Shown piece by piece: positions 8,582 to 17,253 of a stretch of 64,000 bases of DNA; position 1 is the stretch's first letter; each line of letters opens with the position of its first letter. Below the pieces are notes generated by a model. That model was not told the origin of the DNA. It searched no databases and saw only the letters and a program-made list of their open reading frames with translations. Position numbers and translations under genes: made by a program. Location of the stretch: positions 53,113 through 117,112 of the forward strand of contig NZ_JAHXBF010000034.1 in assembly GCF_020103695.1 (NCBI RefSeq). Reading direction: 5' to 3'. The DNA is from Hyalangium versicolor. GTDB taxonomy: Bacteria > Myxococcota > Myxococcia > Myxococcales > Myxococcaceae.

Positions 8582-10423
8582 ATGCCGAACGTCCTTGCCA
8601 TGAGTTTCGAGGGGGAGCTTGCCCCCTCGTTCGACCTGCGTTGTCTCAGTCCTGATCGAAAGCCCCCGGACGGGTGGGGTATCGGCTACTACCCGGGAGG
8701 CGATCCCGCCGCGGAGGTGCTCAAGGAAGCCGCGCCGCCGCCGGGCTCCATCCGCAGCGAGCTGGTGAAGGCCTGGGAGCACCTGGCCTCCTCCGTGTTC
8801 CTGGTGCACATCCGCACGGCAACGTGGGGACAGATCTCCGCCGCCAACACCCAGCCCTTCCGCCGCTCGTGGGGCGGACGCGACTGGCTCATGGCGCACT
8901 CGGGCAGCCTGTCCCACCGCATCGAGCCCACCGGCCCGCAGCGCTTCGAGCCCATCGGCTCCACGGACACCGAGCTCATCTTCTGCCAGCTCATGTCGAT
9001 GATCTCCGACAACGGGTGGCGCACCCTTGGAGACATCGACCCGGAGCGGCTGCGCGCCTTCTTCGCCTCCGTCAACGCGCACGGCTCGGTCACCACCGTC
9101 CTCACGGACGGCAAGGACCTGTGCGTCTACGCGGACCGGGACCCGGCGCACCCGCTCTACGTCTGGACGCTGCAGCCGCCCCACGACAGCCTCGTCTTCG
9201 GTGACAACGACGTGCTCGTCGACCTCACCAAGCGCGGCATCAAGAGCCGCAAGGGCGTCATCATCTGCTCCAACCCGCTGGAGCCCGTGGGCAACGCCAA
9301 GATGGACTGGAAGCAACTCACCCCGGGGACCCTGCTGCGCATCCGCCAGGGCGCGGTCGTCGCCGAGGCCACGCTGCCGCCTCCACAGGTACAGGTGGCG
9401 CTGCAGGTGCAGACCCAGCAGCAGATCCCGGACACCCAGCTCGCGGCTCCGGCGCCGGCTCCCGCCGCGCCGCCACCGGTGGTAGAAGCGCCGGTGATTC
9501 AGCAACCGTTCATCGCCCGGGTGCAGGACCTGAGGCTGCCCAGGAAGGCCGAGGTGCAACGTTTCTCCGTGGTCCACCGCACGGTGTACCGCTACCAGAA
9601 CCCCATCGAGCGCAGCACCCACGTGCTGCGGCTGCGGCCCATCCATGACGAGCTGCAGGCGGTGATTGGCCACCAGTTGCACGTGTCCGTGGACGGGCAG
9701 CGCCGAGAGTACGAGGACGTGTTCGGCAACCGCGCCACGCGGGTGCACATCGAGACGCCCTACACGGAACTCGCCATCGAGGCGCGCTCGACGGTGGAGC
9801 TCTACGACACGGATCCGCTCCAGTTCCGGGCGCCTCGGGCGCGCAGCTCCATCCCGCTGGTGTGGATGCCCTGGCAGCGGCAGGTGCTGCAGCCGTACCT
9901 GCTACCGCAGGAGCTGCCAGAGACCGAGCTGATGGAGCTCACCGAGTACGCGATGAGCTTCGTGGAGCGCAACGACTACGACTTGCTCGACACGCTGCTG
10001 GACATCAACTCGACCATCTTCCGCGAGTACACGTACCAGCAGGGCTCGACGACGGTGCACACGACGCCCTTCAACGTGTACTCGAACCGGCGCGGCGTCT
10101 GCCAGGACTTCACCAACCTGTTCATCTGCATGGCGCGGCTGCTGGGCGTGCCGGCGCGCTACACGTGCGGCTACATCTACTGTGGTCCGCAGAACCCGAA
10201 CCAGCGTCAGGCCGAGGCGTCCCACGCCTGGCTCCAGCTATACCTGCCCGAGGTGGGTTGGCGTGGCTTCGACCCGACCAACGGCATCCTCTCGCAGACG
10301 AGCCACGTGCGAGTCGCCGTGGGGCGCAACTACGGGGATGCCACGCCCACCTCGGGCACCATCTTCGTGGGCGGCGGGCCCGAGACGCTCGAGGTGGACG
10401 TGAGGATGGACCGCATCGCCTGA
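8582..10423 (+). CDS. class II amidotransferase-like domain fused to transglutaminase
   Basis: A 613-residue two-domain protein. Residues 1-260 resemble class II glutamine amidotransferases (DGWGIGYY at 30-37, HIRTATWG at 76-83, LMAHSGSL at 103-110), but residue 2 is Pro instead of the catalytic Cys, so glutaminase activity is doubtful. A Pro/Ala/Gln-rich linker covers about 265-320. Residues 325-600 form a transglutaminase module with a bacterial N-terminal region and the triad C507 (RRGVCQDF), H548 (ASHAW) and D564 (GFDPTNG). It follows the DUF2126 transglutaminase, and its 157-bp leader may carry its own promoter. Families like this are associated with peptide amide chemistry; the substrate is unknown. 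Confidence 0.85.
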   Translation: MPNVLAMSFEGELAPSFDLRCLSPDRKPPDGWGIGYYPGGDPAAEVLKEAAPPPGSIRSELVKAWEHLASSVFLVHIRTATWGQISAANTQPFRRSWGGRDWLMAHSGSLSHRIEPTGPQRFEPIGSTDTELIFCQLMSMISDNGWRTLGDIDPERLRAFFASVNAHGSVTTVLTDGKDLCVYADRDPAHPLYVWTLQPPHDSLVFGDNDVLVDLTKRGIKSRKGVIICSNPLEPVGNAKMDWKQLTPGTLLRIRQGAVVAEATLPPPQVQVALQVQTQQQIPDTQLAAPAPAPAAPPPVVEAPVIQQPFIARVQDLRLPRKAEVQRFSVVHRTVYRYQNPIERSTHVLRLRPIHDELQAVIGHQLHVSVDGQRREYEDVFGNRATRVHIETPYTELAIEARSTVELYDTDPLQFRAPRARSSIPLVWMPWQRQVLQPYLLPQELPETELMELTEYAMSFVERNDYDLLDTLLDINSTIFREYTYQQGSTTVHTTPFNVYSNRRGVCQDFTNLFICMARLLGVPARYTCGYIYCGPQNPNQRQAEASHAWLQLYLPEVGWRGFDPTNGILSQTSHVRVAVGRNYGDATPTSGTIFVGGGPETLEVDVRMDRIA

Positions 10424-10439
10424 CCGCCCTGCGGTCAGG
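10419..10439. terminator. hairpin between convergent genes
   Basis: CCTGACCGC (10419-10427) pairs perfectly with GCGGTCAGG (10431-10439) around a CCT loop, a very stable 9-bp stem. It includes the TGA of the transglutaminase gene and lies 10 bp from the end of the opposing lipoprotein gene. No T-run follows, so the role as terminator is inferred from position and stability. Confidence 0.55.
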
Positions 10440-10448
10440 GCCGCGTGC

Positions 10449-11033
10449 CTACTGCGAGCACGAGAAGACGGAGACACCGCCCGAGCCATCGCCAATGAGC
10501 CCGAAGGACGGGTCGGAGGAGCCTCCGCTCGAGAAGTACCCGGGAAGATGGCTCAGGTTGCAGTCCAGCACTTGGAAGCCATTCTCCACGTAGAACTTGC
10601 TGCCGTCCGGGCAGGTGATCTGCAGGGACTGCCCCTTGAACTCCTCGGAGAACGTGCCGCTGGGCGTCGTGAGCTTGAAGCCCAGGTCGGTCTCCTTGTA
10701 GGCAACACACTGGCTCGCACCCGACGAGAGCGAGAAATCCCACAGATAGTCTTCAGAAGAGGATTGGGGGAGCGGCGTGTTGAAGACGACGGTGTGCCCC
10801 GAGCCATAGGTGCATTTGTCGCCAGCAGCCGTCAGGGTTCCCTGGTCCGACTCCGCCGGGACGCAGGCGGCTACGACCGTCAGCGCCCGCTTGTAGCAGT
10901 TGTCGGCCTCAAACCAGCTACAGTCGATCTTCGTCCCCTGAAGACCGTTCGGATTTTCTTCCTCATCATCCCCGCCGCATGCCGCGGTGAACCCCAGCAC
11001 TGCCACTGCCGTCAAGATGCGCCAGCTCGTCAT
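10449..11033 (-). CDS. lipoprotein of unknown function
   Basis: A 194-residue predicted lipoprotein with signal peptide MTSWRILTAVAVLG and lipobox FTAAC, followed by an acidic linker (DDEEEN). The mature part has seven or eight scattered Cys residues, suggesting disulfides in the periplasm or on the surface. No known domain was recognised. The ATG at 11033 was chosen because the signal peptide starts there; the frame extends to 11078 without a better ribosome site. It is divergent from the DUF1624 gene, whose start is about 80 bp away. Confidence 0.6.
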   Translation of the reverse strand: MTSWRILTAVAVLGFTAACGGDDEEENPNGLQGTKIDCSWFEADNCYKRALTVVAACVPAESDQGTLTAAGDKCTYGSGHTVVFNTPLPQSSSEDYLWDFSLSSGASQCVAYKETDLGFKLTTPSGTFSEEFKGQSLQITCPDGSKFYVENGFQVLDCNLSHLPGYFSSGGSSDPSFGLIGDGSGGVSVFSCSQ

Positions 11034-11113
11034 CCATGCCCCCAGTTTGTTGGAATGAAGCGGCGCCATCCTAGGCATGGCCTCCCGTGTGCTCGCTACC
11101 CTCTCACGTTTCC

Positions 11114-12184
11114 ATGGCTCCCACTTCTTCCAGGATCAAAGCGTTCGACTGGCTCCGAGGCCTGGCCGTTCTCTTCATGATCGAAACCCATGCGTTGGTG
11201 CTGCTGCGCCCGGAGCTTCGGACCTCCGAGGAGGGGCGCCAGCTCAACTGGATCAACGGGCTGGTCGCACCATCCTTCATCTTCGCCGCGGGCTTCAGTC
11301 TGGCGCTCGTGCAGGTGCGAGGGGCCCAGGGGCCGCGCTGGCCGAGGGTGCGCCGGAGCCTGCGCCGGATTGGCGAGGTGCTGGGCGTGGGCATCCTCGT
11401 CAACGCCATCTGGTTTCCATGGACGCGCCAGCCCGAGTGGCTGCTGCGGCTGGACATCCTGCCGTGCATTGGCGTGTCGCTCCTGCTCGCGCTGCCCCTG
11501 CTCGCCGGGCTCGCGCGCCGGCCGGTTCTCCTCTCGGTGTGCGCTCTGGCCATCGCGCTCGGGCTGTTCCTGGTCAGTCCCTACGGAGAACTCGTCACGG
11601 GCCCCTGGGCGGACGCGGTCAACCGCAAGGGGCCGCACCAGGCGGTGTTCCCGCTGCTGCCGTGGACCGGCTACGTGTTCCTGGGCGCCGCCGTGGGGGC
11701 GCTGGCCGTGGGAGGGAGCGTCCGGCGCCTCCAGTGGTTCCTGGTTGTCACCGCAAGCATCGGAGTCGTATTCGCCCGCCTCGGGCCCTTCTTCACGTCC
11801 GTCTACCCGCCTCACATGTTCCATGCCACGAGCCCTGGCAACCACGGCCAGCGCTTCTCCATCGTGTCGCTGGCGCTCATCGTGCTGCTGTTCCTCGAGT
11901 CCTGGATGCCGGAGCGTTGGAAGCAGGGACTCGGAGTGCGTTTCATCGAGACGCTGGGGATGAGTTCGCTCGCGGGCTACTTCTTCCACGAGATGCTCCT
12001 CTACTACCAGGTCGGCGGCATCTCCTTCGCAGGGCTCGCGAAGGACAAGCTGGGGTGGGGCCTCTACCTCGTGAGCTGGATGGGACTGGTCCTGGTCACC
12101 ACCCTGCTCCTGAAGGGCGTGGAGTGGGTGTACCCCCGCTACGAGGCCCTGCTGCGCAGACTGGGCCCGGCGGAGAAGCCCTGA
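11114..12184 (+). CDS. DUF1624/HGSNAT-like membrane acyltransferase
   Basis: A 356-residue polytopic membrane protein of the DUF1624 (heparan-alpha-glucosaminide N-acetyltransferase-like) group. The opening RIKAFDWLRGLAVLFMIETH is the family hallmark, with an arginine-aspartate pair before the first membrane helix and a histidine at its end. About nine to ten hydrophobic segments follow. Relatives transfer acyl groups across a membrane to sugars or other acceptors; the acceptor here is unknown. Start choice is uncertain: ATG 11114 gives the typical N-terminus, GTG 11087 would add nine residues, and neither has a good ribosome site. It ends four bases before the promoter of the next gene. Confidence 0.75.
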   Translation: MAPTSSRIKAFDWLRGLAVLFMIETHALVLLRPELRTSEEGRQLNWINGLVAPSFIFAAGFSLALVQVRGAQGPRWPRVRRSLRRIGEVLGVGILVNAIWFPWTRQPEWLLRLDILPCIGVSLLLALPLLAGLARRPVLLSVCALAIALGLFLVSPYGELVTGPWADAVNRKGPHQAVFPLLPWTGYVFLGAAVGALAVGGSVRRLQWFLVVTASIGVVFARLGPFFTSVYPPHMFHATSPGNHGQRFSIVSLALIVLLFLESWMPERWKQGLGVRFIETLGMSSLAGYFFHEMLLYYQVGGISFAGLAKDKLGWGLYLVSWMGLVLVTTLLLKGVEWVYPRYEALLRRLGPAEKP

Positions 12185-12187
12185 GCC

Positions 12188-12218
12188 TTGACTTCAAGTT
12201 CACTTGAACTCGTAGGTT
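12188..12218 (+). promoter_or_regulatory. SoxR/MerR-type promoter
   Basis: A -35 TTGACT (12188-12193) and a -10 TAGGTT (12213-12218) are separated by 19 bp, the over-long spacing typical of MerR-family activated promoters. The spacer holds the dyad TTCAAGT-TC-ACTTGAA (12193-12208), close to the published SoxR box CCTCAAGTTAACTTGAGG. A cognate regulator should therefore be a redox- or ligand-sensing MerR/SoxR protein encoded elsewhere, since none is present in the window. Confidence 0.75.
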
Positions 12219-12261
12219 GAGCGCATTCGCACGTGCCCCTTCAGGGGCAGGGAGAAGTCAC

Positions 12262-13152
12262 ATGAGTGCCACTCACCACGAGCCCGCCAGCACGCGCTCG
12301 AAGCGCAGCCCGATTCTGGTCACTGGCGCGACGGGCAAGGTCGGCCGACACGTCATCTCCGAGTTGCTACGCATGGGCATCGCGGTCCGCGCGTTGACCC
12401 GCAATCCCGGTGCCGCGAACCTCCCGGAGGGGGTCGAACTCGTTCGCGGGGACCTGTCCGATCCGGCGACCTTCGAGGCATCCCTCCAGGGCGTCGAGCG
12501 CGTGTTCCTGCTCTGGCCACTGCTCACGGCGGAGGCAGCGCCCGGGGTAGTCGGTGCCCTGGCGAAACATGCACGCCGCATCGTCTACCTGTCCTCCTTC
12601 GGAGTGCGAGACGAGCTGGAGGTTCAGGCCGATCCAATCACATCGTTCCACGCGGCCATCGAGCGGCAGATTGAACGCTCGGGGCTGGAGTGGACTTTTC
12701 TCCGGCCCGGTGGATTCGCCTCCAACACCCTGTGGTGGGCGCCCCAGATCCGCGCCGAGGGTGTCGTGCGCTGGCCGTTCGCGGCAGCGGCCAGGTCACT
12801 CATTCACGAGAGGGACATCGCCGCGGTGGCAGTCCGCGCGCTCACGAGCGACGGACATCAGGGGGCGAAGTACGTACTCACCGGTCCCCAGGCGGTGACC
12901 CAGGCCGAGCAGGTGCGGCTCATCGGAGAGGCGATCGGGCGTCCCGCGCGCTTCGAGGAGATCCCGCCGGAGATCATGCGACAGCAGTTGGTCGCCTTCA
13001 TGCCGCCGTCCGTGGTGGATGGAATCCTCGACTACCATGCCCGATGCGTGAAGGAGCCGGAGCAGGTCTCCCGCACAGTCGAAGAAGTCACGGGAGCGCC
13101 CGCCCACACGTTCGGCGAATGGGCCATCGACCACGCCGCCGACTTCCGTTGA
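12262..13152 (+). CDS. NmrA-like NAD(P)-binding protein
   Basis: A 296-residue atypical short-chain dehydrogenase of the NmrA/QOR2 type. A glycine-rich cofactor motif, LVTGATGKVGRHV, opens the Rossmann fold, followed by ALTRNPGAANLPEGVELVRGDL and the hallmark LRPGGFASN. Members bind NADP(H) and act as quinone or nitro reductases or as redox sensors. ATG 12262 has AGGGAGA six bases upstream; the frame extends to 12217, but that region overlaps the promoter. Control by a SoxR/MerR-type regulator is suggested by the promoter at 12188-12218, which fits a role in redox-cycling compound stress. Confidence 0.85.
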   Translation: MSATHHEPASTRSKRSPILVTGATGKVGRHVISELLRMGIAVRALTRNPGAANLPEGVELVRGDLSDPATFEASLQGVERVFLLWPLLTAEAAPGVVGALAKHARRIVYLSSFGVRDELEVQADPITSFHAAIERQIERSGLEWTFLRPGGFASNTLWWAPQIRAEGVVRWPFAAAARSLIHERDIAAVAVRALTSDGHQGAKYVLTGPQAVTQAEQVRLIGEAIGRPARFEEIPPEIMRQQLVAFMPPSVVDGILDYHARCVKEPEQVSRTVEEVTGAPAHTFGEWAIDHAADFR

Positions 13153-13167
13153 GCCGTCCAGGGCTCA
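13150..13167. terminator. hairpin joining two convergent stop codons
   Basis: TGAGCC (13150-13155) pairs with GGCTCA (13162-13167) around a 6-nt loop. The left arm starts with the TGA of the NmrA-like gene; the right arm ends with the complement of the TGA of the opposing cyclase gene. A compact shared structure for both transcripts, without T-runs. Confidence 0.4.
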
Positions 13168-13893
13168 GGCGATCGCCAGGGCCGGAGTCTTCTCCGGCAC
13201 CCGTGCCGTCACCCGCGCCTTCATCACCAGATAGATGTAGACGCAGTCGACCAGCCAGATGGAGAGGCACAGGAAGGTGAGGAAGTGCAGCCCACCGAGC
13301 CACGGCTGGCTCATGCCAATCACGTAGTGGCACTCGATGGAGGTGCCCAACGTGCCCAGCATCTTGCACCACGCCGCGGGCACCGAGAGCCCTGCCCCGC
13401 CCTGGTGCCGGCGCGAGAAGTAGAAGAAGACGAACGTCACGCTCATGACGAGGTTGATCATGAACGCGCCCACCAGTCCCAGCAGATCGTAGTACTGGAC
13501 ATAGAAGGCGTAGAGGCCAATGCCCGAGAGCACCGTCGTGACGCCGATGATGGCGTAGAAGTGGTCGCGGACCTCGGGAATCGTCTGCCACTGCCGCCCA
13601 TGGCGCAGCAATTGGTAGACGATGATGAGGTCCACGAAGAACCACACCCGATCGAAGAAGTGCCAGAGCGGCACGGGATTGGGGAGGACCCACGAGGCCA
13701 GGAACTCCCAGGACAGGTTCATGCAGATGGCCACCAGGGGAAGGCCGTAGGACTTGTCCCTGGCGCACTGCCAGATGATGAAGACGTAGGCGGCGACCCA
13801 GAAGACGCAGCCCAATTCCCCGACAACGTTGAACCAGGCGAAGGGATCGAACGCCGTGGGGTCGACGTGCCCGATGGAGAAGGTCGGAGTCAT
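13165..13893 (-). CDS. Pyr4/PaxB-like membrane-integral terpene cyclase
   Basis: A 242-residue protein with seven hydrophobic segments, the size and topology of fungal meroterpenoid cyclases of the Pyr4/PaxB/AusL group. The family pattern is visible: DKSYGLPLVAICMNLSWEF with Glu at residue 63, and a late acidic residue D216 in WLVDCVYI. In Pyr4 the two residues reported as essential are E63 and D218, so the match in kind and position is close. Such enzymes protonate an epoxide or olefin of a prenylated substrate to start ring closure. Its ATG is 3 bp from the stop of the upstream MpaB-like oxygenase gene, so the two form an operon. Bacterial members are little studied; product unknown. Confidence 0.75.
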   Translation of the reverse strand: MTPTFSIGHVDPTAFDPFAWFNVVGELGCVFWVAAYVFIIWQCARDKSYGLPLVAICMNLSWEFLASWVLPNPVPLWHFFDRVWFFVDLIIVYQLLRHGRQWQTIPEVRDHFYAIIGVTTVLSGIGLYAFYVQYYDLLGLVGAFMINLVMSVTFVFFYFSRRHQGGAGLSVPAAWCKMLGTLGTSIECHYVIGMSQPWLGGLHFLTFLCLSIWLVDCVYIYLVMKARVTARVPEKTPALAIA

Positions 13894-13896
13894 GGT

Positions 13897-15171
13897 TCAG
13901 GCCACCTGCATGTGGACGCCTGACGAGGCGGTAGGAGGGTTCATGCGTGAAGCGAAGCGAGCAGCGGGTTCGAGAGCCCAGCGCTCCCACAGGTGCTTCG
14001 GGATGGAGAAGGACGTGCGCTGTCCCCGGCTCTCCAACAGCAACATGCCCTCGACCAGGTTCTTGCTGAGGAAGCGCAGCAGCCGGGCCGCGATGACGCT
14101 GGTGTCCCCCACCCGGTCCACCCACCCAGCGATGTGCTTCAGCGTGTGGGGGATGAGGAAGGTCCAGTCTGGCCGAGGCACCTTCAGCATGTCCGCGACG
14201 TTGAGCCCCTGCCACTGATCCTGATCCAGGAAGAAGTGGATCATGCTCTCGGGCAAACCATCGAGGAGTCCAGGCATGAGCTGCCTCAGGCCCTCGACGA
14301 GGGAAGCCGTCATGCTCACGCCTTCGGGCGAGGCGGCGATCTGCCTCTGGCGGATGAGGAAGGTGAGCTGCCGGGCCTCGTCCATGCTCGTCGGCACCAG
14401 CTTCGGGTCCACGCCGAGCACGCGTCCCACCGCCGCCCACGCGTAGAGCCAGGACTCCTGCTGCTCGGGGGTGAGGTGGATGTGAAGCATCTTCAGCCCT
14501 TCGAGCACCACGAAGGAGAACGTCATCAGCGTGCCAGCGAGATCCTCCTGGTTGACGGGCTCGCCCAGTTCTTGTGCATCCCACGGGTTCCGGGTGTCGT
14601 GGCGGATCATGTAGCGGACGGCTGAGTGCATCAGCCGCACCTTCTGGACGGTGCGCACACCCCGGCCATCAGGCTCCAGGCCGCCCTCGGTCATCACATC
14701 CAACACCATCTGCGCCGTCTCGAAGATGCGGCGCACCGGATGTTTGTGCAGGTAGCCGGTGCGGTAGAGCACCTGCACGCCCTTGCGAGCCGCGTAGGAC
14801 GCTGGCAGCGAGTAGAAGCCGAGGACCAGCATCACCTCGGGGCCGAACCGCTCGAAGATCTCCTGCCCCTGGCGAAGCTTCTCGCGATCCAGCCTCGGCA
14901 CCTCCGCCTGCGTCCGGGCGAGGTACTCCTGAACGTAGGGCGGCAACCTGCTGGAGGGCAGGTCATCGTTCTCGACCAGGGTCCGCATCAGGCGGTTGAC
15001 GCCGTCCACCTGGCCCTCGGTGAACAGCCGTTCGATCACGGGATCAGCGAGCGGATCCATCTTCCACCGCATCTCGTCCATGAAGGCATGGGTCCAGCGT
15101 CTCGGCTGCATTCGCGCGACAGGGTTCTGCATGAGCGTTCTCGATGGTGCAGGGAGCGGCCCGCCATTCAT
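13897..15171 (-). CDS. MpaB-type (DUF2236) oxygenase
   Basis: A 424-residue protein of the DUF2236 family, which includes MpaB, an oxygenase that cleaves a farnesyl side chain in mycophenolic acid synthesis, and latex-clearing protein Lcp. The conserved block KVRLMHSAVRYMIRH, followed by EPVNQEDLAGTLMTFSF, matches the family's haem-pocket helices. It probably cleaves or oxidises an isoprenoid chain using haem b. The annotated start is the first ATG of the frame; ATG 15132 is an alternative, and neither has a strong ribosome site. It is the first gene of an operon with the membrane terpene cyclase. No prenyltransferase or polyketide gene is nearby. Confidence 0.75.
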   Translation of the reverse strand: MNGGPLPAPSRTLMQNPVARMQPRRWTHAFMDEMRWKMDPLADPVIERLFTEGQVDGVNRLMRTLVENDDLPSSRLPPYVQEYLARTQAEVPRLDREKLRQGQEIFERFGPEVMLVLGFYSLPASYAARKGVQVLYRTGYLHKHPVRRIFETAQMVLDVMTEGGLEPDGRGVRTVQKVRLMHSAVRYMIRHDTRNPWDAQELGEPVNQEDLAGTLMTFSFVVLEGLKMLHIHLTPEQQESWLYAWAAVGRVLGVDPKLVPTSMDEARQLTFLIRQRQIAASPEGVSMTASLVEGLRQLMPGLLDGLPESMIHFFLDQDQWQGLNVADMLKVPRPDWTFLIPHTLKHIAGWVDRVGDTSVIAARLLRFLSKNLVEGMLLLESRGQRTSFSIPKHLWERWALEPAARFASRMNPPTASSGVHMQVA

Positions 15172-15574
15172 GAACGGGCCTGCCCTCCCTTCAGCACCGG
15201 CCGTGCCAGCAGCGCGCCCTCGCCCAACAGCGGAGTGAGCACTCTGACCGGGGCAGACACCGCCGTAACGTGGTGGAAAGACTCAGCCCATCACGAGCCG
15301 CGGATGGCGCATCGGGCCTCCCCGCCACAACCGGCGTGTCCTCGGCACGCTGCCGCGTGGGCACGACACGCGAGCCTCCCCACGCCGTGCCTTCTCTGGA
15401 AGTTCTCAGCCGCGAAGGAACTGTGGAGGACTGTCCACACCACCTGGAGTGCCCTGCCGTCTGAGGCCACTGTTCACTCCGCTGCAAGGCATTGAGATCA
15501 GGAGATCCCTGATTTGGTCCGGGTCTTGCCTGGGTGATTTGCACCCCAACCTCCTCATCCCAGAGGAAGCCCCC
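15172..15574. other. intergenic region between divergent genes
   Basis: About 400 bp separate the MpaB-like operon from the DUF1592 gene. Short frames occur on both strands, but none has a ribosome site, signal peptide or recognisable product. It presumably holds both promoters. No clear dyad or sigma-54 site was seen. Confidence 0.5.
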
Positions 15575-17245
15575 TTGAGATCACCTCTACGCACACTCGG
15601 ATTCACCTGCTTGATCGCGGCGGCGTTCCCACTGGGAGGCTGCTTCGGACAGGCCGATCTGGACGTGAACGGAGGAGCGCCACAGAGGCCCTCCCAGGAG
15701 GAGCCTGGGGGCCCATCCGCGGCCTCCTGCCCTGCCACGGCCGTGCAGCCGGGCCCCTCGCCGCTGCGCCGCCTCAACCGCTTCGAGTACGACAACACGG
15801 TGAGGGATCTGCTCACCACCTCGCTGCGCCCCGCGCAGGGTTTTGCGCCCGAGGAGGAGGCGCTGGGCTTCAAGAACAACGCGTATGCGCTCAACGTCAC
15901 CCTGCTGCACGTGGAGCAGTGGATGACGGCCGCCGAATCCCTGGCGGCGGCCGCGGATCTCTCGAAGCTCGTGCCGTGCCAGCCCACCGCCGGGGCGGAG
16001 ACGGCCTGTGCCACCCAGTTCATCGAGCGCTTCGGCAAGCGGGCCTGGCGCCGTCCGCTGGAGGCCGAGGAGGTCGCCCGCCTGGGTTCCGTGTTCCGCA
16101 GTGGGCTGACCCGGAAGGACTTCGCCACCGGCATCCGGATGGTGATCGAGTCGCTCTTGCAGTCGCCCTTCTTCCTCTACCGCGTGGAGTCCGGCACACC
16201 GAGCGCCCAGGGCGGCCCCCTCGCGGTGAGCGCCTATGAGATGGCATCCCGGCTCTCGTACTTCCTGTGGGGCACGATGCCGGACGAGACGCTGTTCCAG
16301 GCAGCCGATGCGGGCAAGCTCGGGACGCGCGAGGAGGTGGAGGCGCAGGCGCGGCGGATGCTGACCGATCCCAAGGCCCACCGCATGGTGGCCGAGTTCC
16401 ACAAGCAGTGGCTGATGCTGGACAGCCTCGACCGGGTGACGAAGGACGCCACGCTCTACCCGGGCTTCGAGACGCTGAAGGAGGCGATGAAGACGGAGAC
16501 GGAGACGTTCCTGGACTACGTCTTCTTCGAGGGCAATGCCTCGCAATTGTTCGACGCGCCCTACACCTTCGTGAACAAGCCGCTGGCGGACTTCTACGGC
16601 ATCACCGGCCCCACGGGGACGGCCTTCGAGAAGGTGACGGTCAACCCCGCGCAGCGGGCGGGCTTCCTGACGCAGGCCACCTTCCTGGCGAGCCATGCCA
16701 AGCCGAACCAGAGCTCGCCCATCCACCGTGGCGTCTTCGTGCGCAAGCAGATCCTCTGCCAGCAACTGCCCACGCCGCCGGACAACGTGGGCGCGCCGCC
16801 GGATCCCTCGCCGGACTCCACCACGCGCCAGCGCTTCGCCGAGCACACGAAGAACCCGGCGTGCTCGGGCTGCCACTCGCTCATCGATCCGATCGGGTTC
16901 ACCTTCGAGAACTATGACGGGGTGGGCGGCTACCGGACGCAGGAGGGCGCGCTGCCGGTGGATGCCAGCGGAGGCGTCTCCCAGGCGGAGGACGCGAATG
17001 GGAGCTTCGTGGGCGCGGTGGAGATGTCCCGCCGGTTCGCCCAGAGCCAGTACGTGAAGGACTGCATCGCCACGCAGTGGTTCCGCTTCGCCAACGGCCG
17101 GGCCGAGGTGGAAGCGGAGAAGTGCGAGCTGCAGGAGCTCCAGCGCCAGTTCGCCGCCAGTGGCTACAACTTCCGGGAGCTGCTGGTGCAGCTCGCCCTG
17201 TCCGACGCCTTCCGTTACCGCCAGCCGGCTCTCGCCGCTCAGTGA
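15575..17245 (+). CDS. DUF1592-family lipoprotein, haem-binding
   Basis: A 556-residue predicted lipoprotein (lipobox LGGC about 19 residues in). The domain order matches the planctomycete-type set DUF1587 (RRLNRFEYDNTVRDLL), DUF1595, DUF1592 (FLWGTMPDETL), DUF1588 with a single haem-type motif CSGCH (NPACSGCHSLIDPIGFTFEN), and DUF1585 at the C-terminus. TTG 15575 was chosen because AGAGGA lies 7 bases upstream and the signal peptide starts there; the open frame runs to 15449. The following DUF1552 gene is coupled to it. Such pairs are frequent in myxobacteria and planctomycetes; a role in extracytoplasmic oxidation of complex substrates has been proposed but not proven. Confidence 0.85.
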   Translation: MRSPLRTLGFTCLIAAAFPLGGCFGQADLDVNGGAPQRPSQEEPGGPSAASCPATAVQPGPSPLRRLNRFEYDNTVRDLLTTSLRPAQGFAPEEEALGFKNNAYALNVTLLHVEQWMTAAESLAAAADLSKLVPCQPTAGAETACATQFIERFGKRAWRRPLEAEEVARLGSVFRSGLTRKDFATGIRMVIESLLQSPFFLYRVESGTPSAQGGPLAVSAYEMASRLSYFLWGTMPDETLFQAADAGKLGTREEVEAQARRMLTDPKAHRMVAEFHKQWLMLDSLDRVTKDATLYPGFETLKEAMKTETETFLDYVFFEGNASQLFDAPYTFVNKPLADFYGITGPTGTAFEKVTVNPAQRAGFLTQATFLASHAKPNQSSPIHRGVFVRKQILCQQLPTPPDNVGAPPDPSPDSTTRQRFAEHTKNPACSGCHSLIDPIGFTFENYDGVGGYRTQEGALPVDASGGVSQAEDANGSFVGAVEMSRRFAQSQYVKDCIATQWFRFANGRAEVEAEKCELQELQRQFAASGYNFRELLVQLALSDAFRYRQPALAAQ

Positions 17246-17253
17246 GGACTGCC

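Noticed and set aside
13165..15171. Complete meroterpenoid gene cluster
   Set aside because: No prenyltransferase, polyketide synthase or epoxidase is adjacent, so only a two-gene unit is claimed.
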